From Streptomyces cupreus (lineage in GTDB: Bacteria > Actinomycetota > Actinomycetes > Streptomycetales > Streptomycetaceae), in contig NZ_JACMSF010000008.1 of the NCBI RefSeq assembly GCF_014257025.1, positions 62,001 through 126,000 of the forward strand: a stretch of DNA of 64,000 nt, given 5' to 3'. Below are positions 57,103 through 64,000 of the stretch, in pieces. The notes under the pieces are model-generated. The model was given only the letters and a program-made list of their open reading frames with translations, had not been told where the DNA came from and ran no database searches. How positions within the stretch are numbered: position 1 is the first letter of the stretch; every line of letters starts with the position of its first letter. The translations under genes and the position numbers were made by a program.

Positions 57103-59092
57103 GAGGACATCCTGCGCCCCGGCCCGTCCGGTCGCCGTGATCGGCGACGGCGGTCTGCTCGACCGTGCCACGGCCGCGGTAGTGGCCCGCACCTACCCGC
57201 TGATACGCCCGGACATCGGCGCGCTCGACGGCTGCGCGGCCGTGTTGGTGCCCTCGGACAGCGCTCTCCACGCCGAGGTCCGCAAGGCCGCTGAGGCGGC
57301 CGGCATCCCCTGGCTTCCGCTGCGCACCGAGGCGGACGCCATCCAGGTGGGGCCCGTGGCCGGCGGCCCCGGCGACGCCTGTCCGACCTGCGCCGACTGG
57401 CGTCGTCGCCTCGCCCGCGACAAGGCGCAGCACCACGAGACCCTGCGCGCCCGGCACGGTACCGCCCTCGCCGCGCACCGCTCGCCGCTGCTCACCCGGG
57501 CTGCGGCGGCCGTGGCGGCCGAACTCGCCGTGGACCTGCTCGACGCGGCGCTCTCCGGCAGACCCGTGCCCGAGGACACCGCCGAGGGCCGCCGCCCCGG
57601 CGACCGGTTCCTCCAGGTCGACCTGGCCTCGCTCGCCGTCAGCTCCCACCGCTGTCTGCCGTACTCGCTCTGCGAGGACTGCGGCGGCCTGCCGCCCGAC
57701 GGCCCCGAAGCGGCGCGGATCACCCCGGTCTCCCGTCCCAAGCCCGCGCCTGATGTCTTCCGGGTGCAGAACGTCGTAGCGCGCGAGCAGGAGCTGTACG
57801 ACATCTACGTCGACAGCGCCGCCGGTGTCGTGCCCTGCGTGGACGACGAACGCGGCGGACCGCTGCCCCGCGCGGTGGCGCCGCTCAGCTCGCTGCGCGG
57901 CAACAGCTCCCAGCACGGCTGGGGTCGTACCACCGACTACCGCACCTCACGGATCACCGCCGTGCTCGAAGCGCTGGAGCGGTTCGGCGGGGAGCAGCCC
58001 CGGGGCCGGCGGACCACGGTCACGGCGAGCCGGCGGGAACTGGGGGAGCGGGCCCTGGACCCGCATGTCCTCGGGCTCTACCCGGACGAGCGGTACGACC
58101 TGCCCGGGTTCCCCTACCTCCGGTACCACGAGGACCTGGTGATGCCCTGGGTGTGGGGCTACTCCTTCGCCCGCGGCGAGCCCGTGCTCGTACCGGAGCG
58201 GTACGCCTACTACGCCGCGCACAGCCACGACGATCCGCGCTTCGTCTACGAGATCTCCAACGGCTGCGCCATGGGCGGCTGTCTGGAGGAGGCCATCCTG
58301 TGCGGTCTGCTGGAGGTGGCCGAGCGGGACGCCTTCCTGATGACCTGGTACGGGCGGATGCCGATCCCGCGCGTCGACCCGGGCTCCGCGCGGGACCGTT
58401 CCATCCCGATGATGATCGAGCACTTGCGCCATCGGACCGGGTACGAGGTCCAGCTCTACTCGGCCACCCTGGAACAGGGCGTGCCCTGCTTCTGGGCAGT
58501 GGGCCTGGACGCGCTCGACGACCCGGGCAGGCCACGCGTGCTGTGCGCGGGCGGCTCCGCGCTGCTGGCCGAGAAGGCCGTGGTGAACGTCCTGCACGAG
58601 ATGGCGCATCTGCTGGAGCACGCCAAGATCTACGACGCCGAGGAACGAGCGCGGGCAGCCGCCATGGTCCGGGACCCCTCCCTGGTCAAGGTGATGGGCG
58701 ACCACTCCGTGCTCTACAGCCACGAGGACGCCTTCGACCGGTTCGACTTCCTGCTGGGGGAGCGCGAGGCACGGCCGTTCGCGAGCTTCGAGGAGCAGTG
58801 GCGGTGGCCCGCGCACACCGATCTGCGGGCGGATCTGGAGGAGATGCTCCACCGCTATCTGGACCGGGGCATGGATGTCGTCGTCGTGGACCAGACGACC
58901 CCGGAGCACCGGGCGGGCAGTTTCGCCTGCGTCAAGGTCATGGTGCCCGGCACGCTGCCGATGACCTTCGGACACCAGAACCGGCGGGTCGACGGACTGC
59001 CCCGGCTGCTCCGGGTGCCGTACGAACTTGGTTATCGGGAGCGCGAGTTGACGCCCGAGGACATCAACCCCCACCCCCACCCCTTCCCGTGA
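57095..59092 (+). CDS. YcaO cyclodehydratase fused to E1-like zinc domain
   Basis: A 665-residue enzyme that turns Cys/Ser/Thr of the precursor into azolines using ATP. The N-terminal ~210 residues include Cys96/Cys99 (CPTC) and Cys193/Cys196 (CEDC), a zinc tetrathiolate typical of E1-like partners. The YcaO domain follows: SSQHGWGRTTDYRTSRITAV, EISNGCAMGG (about 386-395) and the ATP-site EVAERDAF. It ends NPHPHPFP, the PxPxP-type tail needed by azoline-forming YcaO proteins. Confidence 0.92.
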   Translation: MPERTSCAPARPVAVIGDGGLLDRATAAVVARTYPLIRPDIGALDGCAAVLVPSDSALHAEVRKAAEAAGIPWLPLRTEADAIQVGPVAGGPGDACPTCADWRRRLARDKAQHHETLRARHGTALAAHRSPLLTRAAAAVAAELAVDLLDAALSGRPVPEDTAEGRRPGDRFLQVDLASLAVSSHRCLPYSLCEDCGGLPPDGPEAARITPVSRPKPAPDVFRVQNVVAREQELYDIYVDSAAGVVPCVDDERGGPLPRAVAPLSSLRGNSSQHGWGRTTDYRTSRITAVLEALERFGGEQPRGRRTTVTASRRELGERALDPHVLGLYPDERYDLPGFPYLRYHEDLVMPWVWGYSFARGEPVLVPERYAYYAAHSHDDPRFVYEISNGCAMGGCLEEAILCGLLEVAERDAFLMTWYGRMPIPRVDPGSARDRSIPMMIEHLRHRTGYEVQLYSATLEQGVPCFWAVGLDALDDPGRPRVLCAGGSALLAEKAVVNVLHEMAHLLEHAKIYDAEERARAAAMVRDPSLVKVMGDHSVLYSHEDAFDRFDFLLGEREARPFASFEEQWRWPAHTDLRADLEEMLHRYLDRGMDVVVVDQTTPEHRAGSFACVKVMVPGTLPMTFGHQNRRVDGLPRLLRVPYELGYRERELTPEDINPHPHPFP

Positions 59093-59106
59093 GGACGACA
59101 GCGCGG

Positions 59107-60693
59107 ATGACCGCCATCGAACGGCCCGTCCGGGCCCCCGAGTCGCCCGGCGCACGGTACTGGCACCGGTCCCTGCACGACTACGCCGACCTGATCGGGC
59201 AGGGACCGGGCGGCCGGGAGGGCGGAGCGGAGGAACCGGAGCGGTTCACCCGCTTCGGCGGACTGCCCCGGTACCCGCTGCCCGCACCGCCCGGGACGCT
59301 CGGCCCGCTGGCCCGGTGCTTCGGCCCGCCGGGTGCCGGACACGCGACGACGGTCTCCGCACCGACCGCCGCCTTCCACTCGGCGCTGCTCCACTACACC
59401 TGCGGTGTGCTGCGCACGGAGTTGGGGCCCACGGCCCGCTGGCCGTACCACCGGGCCGTCCCCTCCGCCCGGTGCTTCGCGCCGGTCGAGACATATCTGT
59501 GGACGCCCGGGCACGAGGAACTCCCGGCGGGCGTCTACGCCTACGACCCCGCCCACCACACCCTGGTCCTGCTGCGGGCCGGGGACTTCCGGGCCCTGCT
59601 CGGCGCGGCGCTCGGAGCGGACCTCGGCGACGCCGTCGGGGTGCTGCTGCTGTCCACCGTCTTCTGGCGTACGGCCTTCCGGTACGGCGCCTACGCGTAC
59701 CGACTGTGCGCGCAGGAGACGGGTCTGGTGGCCGGCAACGCCCTGATGGTCGCGGGTGCCCTCGGTGTACGGGGGCATCTGCACCATCAGTTCCTCGACG
59801 GGGTGCTGGAGCGGCTGACGGGCGCATCGCGTCCCGACGAGAGCATAGCGGCGGTGCTGCCCCTGTACGGCAGCGACGTCGACCGGCCGATCCTGCGTTC
59901 CACGGCGCGGCACACCGAGGCCGAACTGTGCGCCGGGATCGGGGAAGTCGGCCGCCCCGCATCCGCGGCCACCGGCATCCGCGCCCTCGCGGACCTCGTC
60001 GAGGTGGACAGCGCCGCCCGTCTCACCGATACGGCGTCCTTCGCCCGGTTGGCCCCTTCGGTGTCCCCGCCCAGTGCTGTCGTCGCCCCGGCCGGGGAGC
60101 TCGGCCACTGCCTGCGCCAACGCACCTCCGGCGCCCCGGCGTTCCACCCGAAGCGGCGGCCGGTGCCGCTGGAGACGATCCTGAGGGCCGTACGGCCCGC
60201 CTTCGCGCCGTTCGTGTCCGACGCCGTGCCGCACGGCACCGCACCGCCCGTCACCGCGCACGTGTGGGCGGTCGACGTCACCGGGGCCGAGGGCGGCGTA
60301 CATGAGATGACCGTGCGGGGCCTGCGGTATGTGGAGCCCGCCCGGGCCGCAGACCTCGGTCTGGAGGCGGCCAACATCAACTACCGCACGGTGAACGCCG
60401 TGGTGTTCCTGTCGGTGCCCGCGCGGGATGGCCAAGTGGCCTTCGACGACCGGGGGTTCAGGGTGCTGCATCACGAGGCGGGGGCCGTGGCGCAGCGCGT
60501 GTGCGTGCTGAGTGCCGTGTCCGGGCTCGCCGCGCGGATCCACAACGGCTACCCGGCCGGGAGGCTGGCACGCGCCCTCCGACTCCCGCCGGGGCACGAG
60601 CCGGTGTTCCAGATCGCGCTCGGCACACCGGGCGCCGACGAACGCTATCTGATGCCCCTCCCCACGCCCTGGAAGGCGGTGCCGGCCGCATGA
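59107..60693 (+). CDS. SagB-type azoline dehydrogenase, copy 1
   Basis: A 528-residue protein made of two nitroreductase-like halves, the McbC/SagB family that oxidises azolines to azoles with FMN. The family's Lys-Tyr pair (KYG) is RYG here (Arg192-Tyr193 in FRYGAYAYRL), so catalytic Lys is replaced. It may serve as partner of the second copy or use a different substrate. Weak ribosome binding site; overlaps the next gene by ATGA. Confidence 0.82.
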   Translation: MTAIERPVRAPESPGARYWHRSLHDYADLIGQGPGGREGGAEEPERFTRFGGLPRYPLPAPPGTLGPLARCFGPPGAGHATTVSAPTAAFHSALLHYTCGVLRTELGPTARWPYHRAVPSARCFAPVETYLWTPGHEELPAGVYAYDPAHHTLVLLRAGDFRALLGAALGADLGDAVGVLLLSTVFWRTAFRYGAYAYRLCAQETGLVAGNALMVAGALGVRGHLHHQFLDGVLERLTGASRPDESIAAVLPLYGSDVDRPILRSTARHTEAELCAGIGEVGRPASAATGIRALADLVEVDSAARLTDTASFARLAPSVSPPSAVVAPAGELGHCLRQRTSGAPAFHPKRRPVPLETILRAVRPAFAPFVSDAVPHGTAPPVTAHVWAVDVTGAEGGVHEMTVRGLRYVEPARAADLGLEAANINYRTVNAVVFLSVPARDGQVAFDDRGFRVLHHEAGAVAQRVCVLSAVSGLAARIHNGYPAGRLARALRLPPGHEPVFQIALGTPGADERYLMPLPTPWKAVPAA

Positions 60694-62204
60694 CCACGTA
60701 CGCCACTTCGGCAGCCCTGGACTATCTTGCCTCGGGCCACCAGCCGCCGGACGCACTCCCCGCCGCCGACCCGCTCCGGCTCCCGCCCGTCCACAAGCGT
60801 TACCCGTCGGCGGCCCGCCAGGTCCTGCCGCCGCCCCCCGACGACCCACGGCACGACGAGCTGCTGCCGTGTCTGTCCTGGCTGCTGCACCGGACCAACG
60901 GCCTGACCAGGATGCGCTGGATGAGCGGCATCATGCCGCTCGGCCTCGGCGCCCCCGCCGCCCGACGGGTCCTGCTGTCACCGGGCCGCACGGGAGCGGC
61001 CTCGGGTTCCCGCTACCCCGTCGAGGTCTACGTCGCCCACCCGGACCATGACGGTCTGCCCGCCGGACTCTCGCACTACGACCCGGTGCACCACGTCCTG
61101 GAACGCCTGCGAGAGGGCGACGGACGCGCCCTGCTCACGCCGTTGCTCGCCGAACCACCGGCCCAGGAGCCGGAGTTCGTCCTTCTGCTGAGCAGCGTGC
61201 TGTGGCGCAACGCGGCCAAGTACGGCGTGTTCGGCTACCGCCTGCTGAGCCTCGACGCCGGTGTCGCGGTCGCGCAGGCGGTAGCCGCGGCCGAGGCGAC
61301 CGGGCTGACCGCACGGGTCCATCCGCGGTACGACGACGCCGCGTTGGACGAGACGCTGGGCCTGTCCCCTTTCGCGGAGAGCGTGTTCGCGGTGGTCACC
61401 CTGCACCGGCCGGACAGCCCGCGAACGTCGGCCACGCCGGCGACCTGGCGCGGCCAGATACCTTCCGCCAAGCCCGACCCGGTGCCCATCACCAAGATCC
61501 CCGCCCTGGCGGAGGTGGCCGCCCTGCACGCCGCCGTCCGCCGCGCCGCGCCGGAAGGCTCCGCCACCCTCCCGCCCCTCCCCGACGCGCCCCGGCACGC
61601 ACTGCCCCCGGCCTCCCTCGATGTGGCGGACGGCTTCGCGGGCAGGCGCACCGTCTACGGCTATCGCCCGGGGCCGGTTCCGCAGCAGACGCTCGCCGCG
61701 CTGCTCGCCGCGGCCGCGGAACCGGTCGTCGACGGAACGCCGGTCCAACTGGCCGGAGCCGTACAGCGGGTCCCCGGAGTGGAGACCGGCGCCCACCTGT
61801 ACGACGCGGCCGGACACGCCCTTGTCGCCACCCGGGGGGCGGACGCCGTGACTGCGGTCATCACCGCCGCCAAGAGCCCCATGCTGGCCGACGAGTGCCG
61901 TACCGCCACCGCGGTCCTCGCGCCCTGCGGCGATCTGCGGACCGGCATCGAGCGCTTCGGTGACCGCTGGTACCGCGCGCAGAACATCGCGGCCGGTGCG
62001 GCGGCCCAGCGGATCGCCCTGGCCGCCGCGGCCGCGGGACTTGAGAGCCATGTGCACTGCGACTTCGACCCGGAAGGCGTGCGGTCCGCCCTCGGCCTGA
62101 GCGCGGGCCCGCTCCAGCCGCTGGTGCTGGTCACCGTGGGACCCCGTGCACCGCACCGCACGGATCCACAACTGCCCCTGCGGGCGGAAGGGGGCGTCAA
62201 CTGA
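60690..62204 (+). CDS. SagB-type azoline dehydrogenase, copy 2
   Basis: A 504-residue paralogue of the preceding gene. Here the Lys-Tyr pair is retained (Lys177-Tyr178 in NAAKYGVFGYRLLSLDAG), with the following YR and D characteristic of the catalytic half. Probably the active FMN dehydrogenase. Its stop overlaps the start of the next gene by one base (TGATG). Confidence 0.85.
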   Translation: MTTYATSAALDYLASGHQPPDALPAADPLRLPPVHKRYPSAARQVLPPPPDDPRHDELLPCLSWLLHRTNGLTRMRWMSGIMPLGLGAPAARRVLLSPGRTGAASGSRYPVEVYVAHPDHDGLPAGLSHYDPVHHVLERLREGDGRALLTPLLAEPPAQEPEFVLLLSSVLWRNAAKYGVFGYRLLSLDAGVAVAQAVAAAEATGLTARVHPRYDDAALDETLGLSPFAESVFAVVTLHRPDSPRTSATPATWRGQIPSAKPDPVPITKIPALAEVAALHAAVRRAAPEGSATLPPLPDAPRHALPPASLDVADGFAGRRTVYGYRPGPVPQQTLAALLAAAAEPVVDGTPVQLAGAVQRVPGVETGAHLYDAAGHALVATRGADAVTAVITAAKSPMLADECRTATAVLAPCGDLRTGIERFGDRWYRAQNIAAGAAAQRIALAAAAAGLESHVHCDFDPEGVRSALGLSAGPLQPLVLVTVGPRAPHRTDPQLPLRAEGGVN

Positions 62205-63376
62205 TGGAGTCCTACGACGTGGTGGTCGTCGGCGCGCGGAGCGCCGGCGCCTCGACCGCCCTGCTGTTCGCCCGGGCCGGGTACCGGGTCCTGCTGGTGG
62301 ACCGAGCGCAGTTCCCCAGCGACACCCTCTCCACCCAGCACATCCACCGTCCCGGACTGCGGCTGCTGAAGCGGTGGGGACTGCTGGAGCGGCTCGCGGC
62401 GACCGGATGCCCGCCGGTGCGCCGGATCTCCTACACCCTCCAGGACGTCCGGCTCGACGGTCCGGTGCCTGTGGAGGAGGGCATCGACGCGGTGTACGCG
62501 CCGCGCCGGTACGTCCTGGACAGCCTGCTGATCGACGCGGCGGCCGAGGCCGGGGCCGAGTTCCTCCAGGGCTGCACCGTCACCGGCGTCACGACCGAGG
62601 GCGGCCGGGTCACCGGAGTGCGCTGCCGGATCGGCCGGGGCACGGCCGAGGTGCGGGCACGGCTGGTGGTCGGCGCGGACGGGATGCGCTCGACCCTGGC
62701 CGGGCTGGTCGGGGCCACGACGGAGCGTGAGGACATCCCGCGCACCTGTGTGTACTACGGCTACTGGGAGGGGCTGCCCGCACAGTTCGAGGTGTACGAG
62801 CGGACCGGACGGCTCATCGGCGTGGTCGGCACCCATGACGAACTGACCCTGGTGGCCGCCTACTTCCCCCAGGCGGAGTTCCAGGACGTACGACGGGACG
62901 CCGACGCCGCGTATGTGGAGGCGATCCGGACGACCGCTCCCGGCCTCGCCGAGCGCGCCCTGTCGGCCCGGCGCGTGGAGCGCCTGCGGGGCACAGGCCG
63001 TCAGCTCAACTTCTTCCGTACGGTCAAGGGTCCTGGCTGGGTCCTGGTCGGGGACGCCGGTTGCCACAAGGACTCCATCACCGGGACCGGCATCAGCGAC
63101 GCCTTCGAACAGGCCGCGCTGCTGGCCGAGTCGGTCGGCGCCGGGCTGCACGACGACCGGGAGCCGGGGGCCGCGCTGGAGCGCTACGCCACAGGTCACC
63201 GGCGGCTGATGGAATCGCGCTACCGGATGGCACTGGACACCGCGCGGCTCGAAGTGACCGAGGAACGGCTGGAGTTCACACGGTGGATCGCGAGCGATCC
63301 GGCGTCCGCCGGCGCCTTCCTCTCGGTGGCGGTCAGTCATGTCGAGGCGGCCGAGCTGATTCCGGCCACGGGCTGA
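62204..63376 (+). CDS. FAD-dependent oxidoreductase (geranylgeranyl-reductase-like)
   Basis: A 390-residue flavoprotein. VVVVGARSAGASTALLFARA is the FAD motif, VVGADGMRSTLAGLVGA the second motif, and LVGDAGCHKDSITGTGISDAF the third. It lacks the WxWxIP motif of tryptophan halogenases. It may hydroxylate or reduce the peptide, or act on a sugar. Last gene of the azole operon; a long hairpin follows. Confidence 0.85.
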   Translation: MESYDVVVVGARSAGASTALLFARAGYRVLLVDRAQFPSDTLSTQHIHRPGLRLLKRWGLLERLAATGCPPVRRISYTLQDVRLDGPVPVEEGIDAVYAPRRYVLDSLLIDAAAEAGAEFLQGCTVTGVTTEGGRVTGVRCRIGRGTAEVRARLVVGADGMRSTLAGLVGATTEREDIPRTCVYYGYWEGLPAQFEVYERTGRLIGVVGTHDELTLVAAYFPQAEFQDVRRDADAAYVEAIRTTAPGLAERALSARRVERLRGTGRQLNFFRTVKGPGWVLVGDAGCHKDSITGTGISDAFEQAALLAESVGAGLHDDREPGAALERYATGHRRLMESRYRMALDTARLEVTEERLEFTRWIASDPASAGAFLSVAVSHVEAAELIPATG

Positions 63377-63419
63377 GGGAGGTTCCGGCGGTGGTCGGGC
63401 GCCGGAACCTCCCTCAGCC
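63371..63419. terminator. Bidirectional hairpin at the end of the azole operon
   Basis: A perfect 20-bp stem (63371-63390 with 63400-63419) and nine-base loop. It includes the stop codon of the oxidoreductase gene and lies before the stop of the convergent regulator gene. Confidence 0.88.
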
Positions 63420-63425
63420 GTGCGA

Positions 63426-64000
63426 TCAGGCCGCGCAGGGTCTGACCAGCCCCGTCTCGTACGCGAGGATCACCGCCTGGGTGCGGTCGCGCAGACCGAG
63501 CTTCTGGCACAGGTGATAGAGGTGGGATTTGACCGTGGCTTCGCTCAGCGACAGCATCTTGGCGATCACCAGGTTGGAGTGGCCGTTCGCGACCAGTGAC
63601 AGCACATCACGCTCCCGGCTGGTGAGCAGCGACAGCTGCCCGGAGCCGACGGAGGCGACCTCGGGTGAACGGCTGAGCAGTCTGCCGATCAGCTGGACGG
63701 CGTTGGGTGACTTCAGGACCATCGCGCCGCCCGCGATGTCGCGGATGGCGGCGGGCAGCGTACGGGGGTCGCAGTTGCCCGGCAATAATCCGCGCACCCC
63801 GCCCTTCAGGGCCGACAGCAGCTCCGCCTGCTCCGTCCGGGAGCTGAGCATGAGCACGCCCGGCGCGGTGTCCGGGGACATTCTCCGCAGGCTCCGCGCC
63901 ATGGCGATGCCGTCCACGGCGTCCGCGTCGTGATTGATGAGTGCGACATGCGGGCGCAGGCTCTGTACGGCGGCGATCATCTCCCGGCCGTCGAGTGCCT
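63426..64000 (-). CDS. LuxR/NarL-family regulator (5' end outside window)
   Basis: The frame is open to the window edge; about 190 codons are present and roughly 40 N-terminal residues of the receiver domain are missing. The helix-turn-helix (LTSRERDVLSLVANGHSN to TVKSHLYHL) is intact. In the receiver the acceptor-Asp position appears to be Asn (ALINHDADAVDG) and the conserved Lys is absent (GLLPGNCDP), so phosphorylation control is unlikely. Being at the cluster end, it may regulate the RiPP genes. Confidence 0.88.
   Translation of the reverse strand, partial: ALDGREMIAAVQSLRPHVALINHDADAVDGIAMARSLRRMSPDTAPGVLMLSSRTEQAELLSALKGGVRGLLPGNCDPRTLPAAIRDIAGGAMVLKSPNAVQLIGRLLSRSPEVASVGSGQLSLLTSRERDVLSLVANGHSNLVIAKMLSLSEATVKSHLYHLCQKLGLRDRTQAVILAYETGLVRPCAA

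Noticed and set aside
62204..63376. Flavin-dependent tryptophan halogenase acting on the core Trp
   Set aside because: The FAD motifs fit the broader reductase/hydroxylase group, but the halogenase WxWxIP motif is absent.
43431..64000. Complete thiopeptide cluster
   Set aside because: No split LanB-type dehydratase or pyridine-forming enzyme is in the window, and the core does not begin with Ser or have the Ser/Thr pattern needed; it could only be reconsidered if such genes lie beyond 64000.
1..64000. CRISPR arrays, tRNA or rRNA genes, insertion sequences, prophage
   Set aside because: I looked for regularly spaced repeats, cloverleaf-like segments ending in CCA, and transposase or integrase motifs and saw none; small RNAs without clear structure could still be missed.

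Overview
This window is high-GC chromosomal DNA from a Streptomyces (or very close relative). The reasons are strongly G/C-ending codons, frequent GTG starts, dense ATGA/GTGA stop-start overlaps, the sporulation regulator gene whiI, the actinobacterial coproporphyrin-type heme genes, and a typical Streptomyces intergenic repeat. As far as I recall, the order dxs - permease - fadBA - rnd - whiI - DUF3000 - hemE - hemY - hemQ - murC - msrB matches the conserved core of Streptomyces chromosomes; I could not run a synteny check.

Layout. (1) 1-9.5 kb: the end of dxs, an amino-acid permease, a membrane glycosyltransferase, two small unknowns, and a two-gene fatty-acid beta-oxidation operon. (2) 9.6-16.2 kb: a sugar-uptake locus with a LacI regulator and a GH2 beta-mannosidase, divergent from a three-gene ABC importer whose binding-protein gene carries a one-base frameshift. 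(3) 16.2-26.4 kb: rnd, whiI, a DUF3000 gene, hemE, a rhomboid protease, a CoA-disulfide-reductase-like flavoenzyme, a DUF4349 lipoprotein, hemY and hemQ. (4) 26.3-41.4 kb: a secreted tripeptidyl-peptidase-like hydrolase; an apparent operon of a DUF692 (MNIO) protein, a DUF4142 protein and a TIGR04222 protein; a Pth2-like hydrolase; a small ABC transporter; a polysaccharide deacetylase; a PhoX phosphatase; a slipin; zapE; a RibD-like reductase; murC; and msrB.

(5) 43.4-64.0 kb (open at the right edge): a biosynthetic gene cluster that looks like a glycosylated, azole-containing RiPP. A 46-residue precursor peptide (46055-46195, minus strand, ideal ribosome binding site) has an acidic leader and a Cys/Ser-rich C-terminal core ending in Cys. 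Azole-forming genes are present: an E1-like leader-binding protein, a YcaO cyclodehydratase with a zinc tetrathiolate module and PxPxP-type tail, and two SagB-type dehydrogenases. So are an EpiD-type flavoprotein (possible C-terminal Cys decarboxylase), a P450, an FAD oxidoreductase, four GT1 glycosyltransferases, long-form RmlA and RmlB for dTDP-4-keto-6-deoxyglucose, a possible sugar ketoreductase, and a DrrAB-type exporter. This combination does not match any RiPP I recognise and is the best candidate in the window for an undescribed system.

Two details support coordinated function. The two tandem glycosyltransferases share an almost identical 481-bp block covering their sugar-donor halves (recent duplication or gene conversion). 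A 9-4-9 inverted repeat occurs both in the divergent promoter region beside the precursor gene and upstream of the azole-forming operon. The cluster follows murC-msrB with only an FAD enzyme and an unknown small gene between, so its left edge is fairly clear; the right edge lies outside the window.
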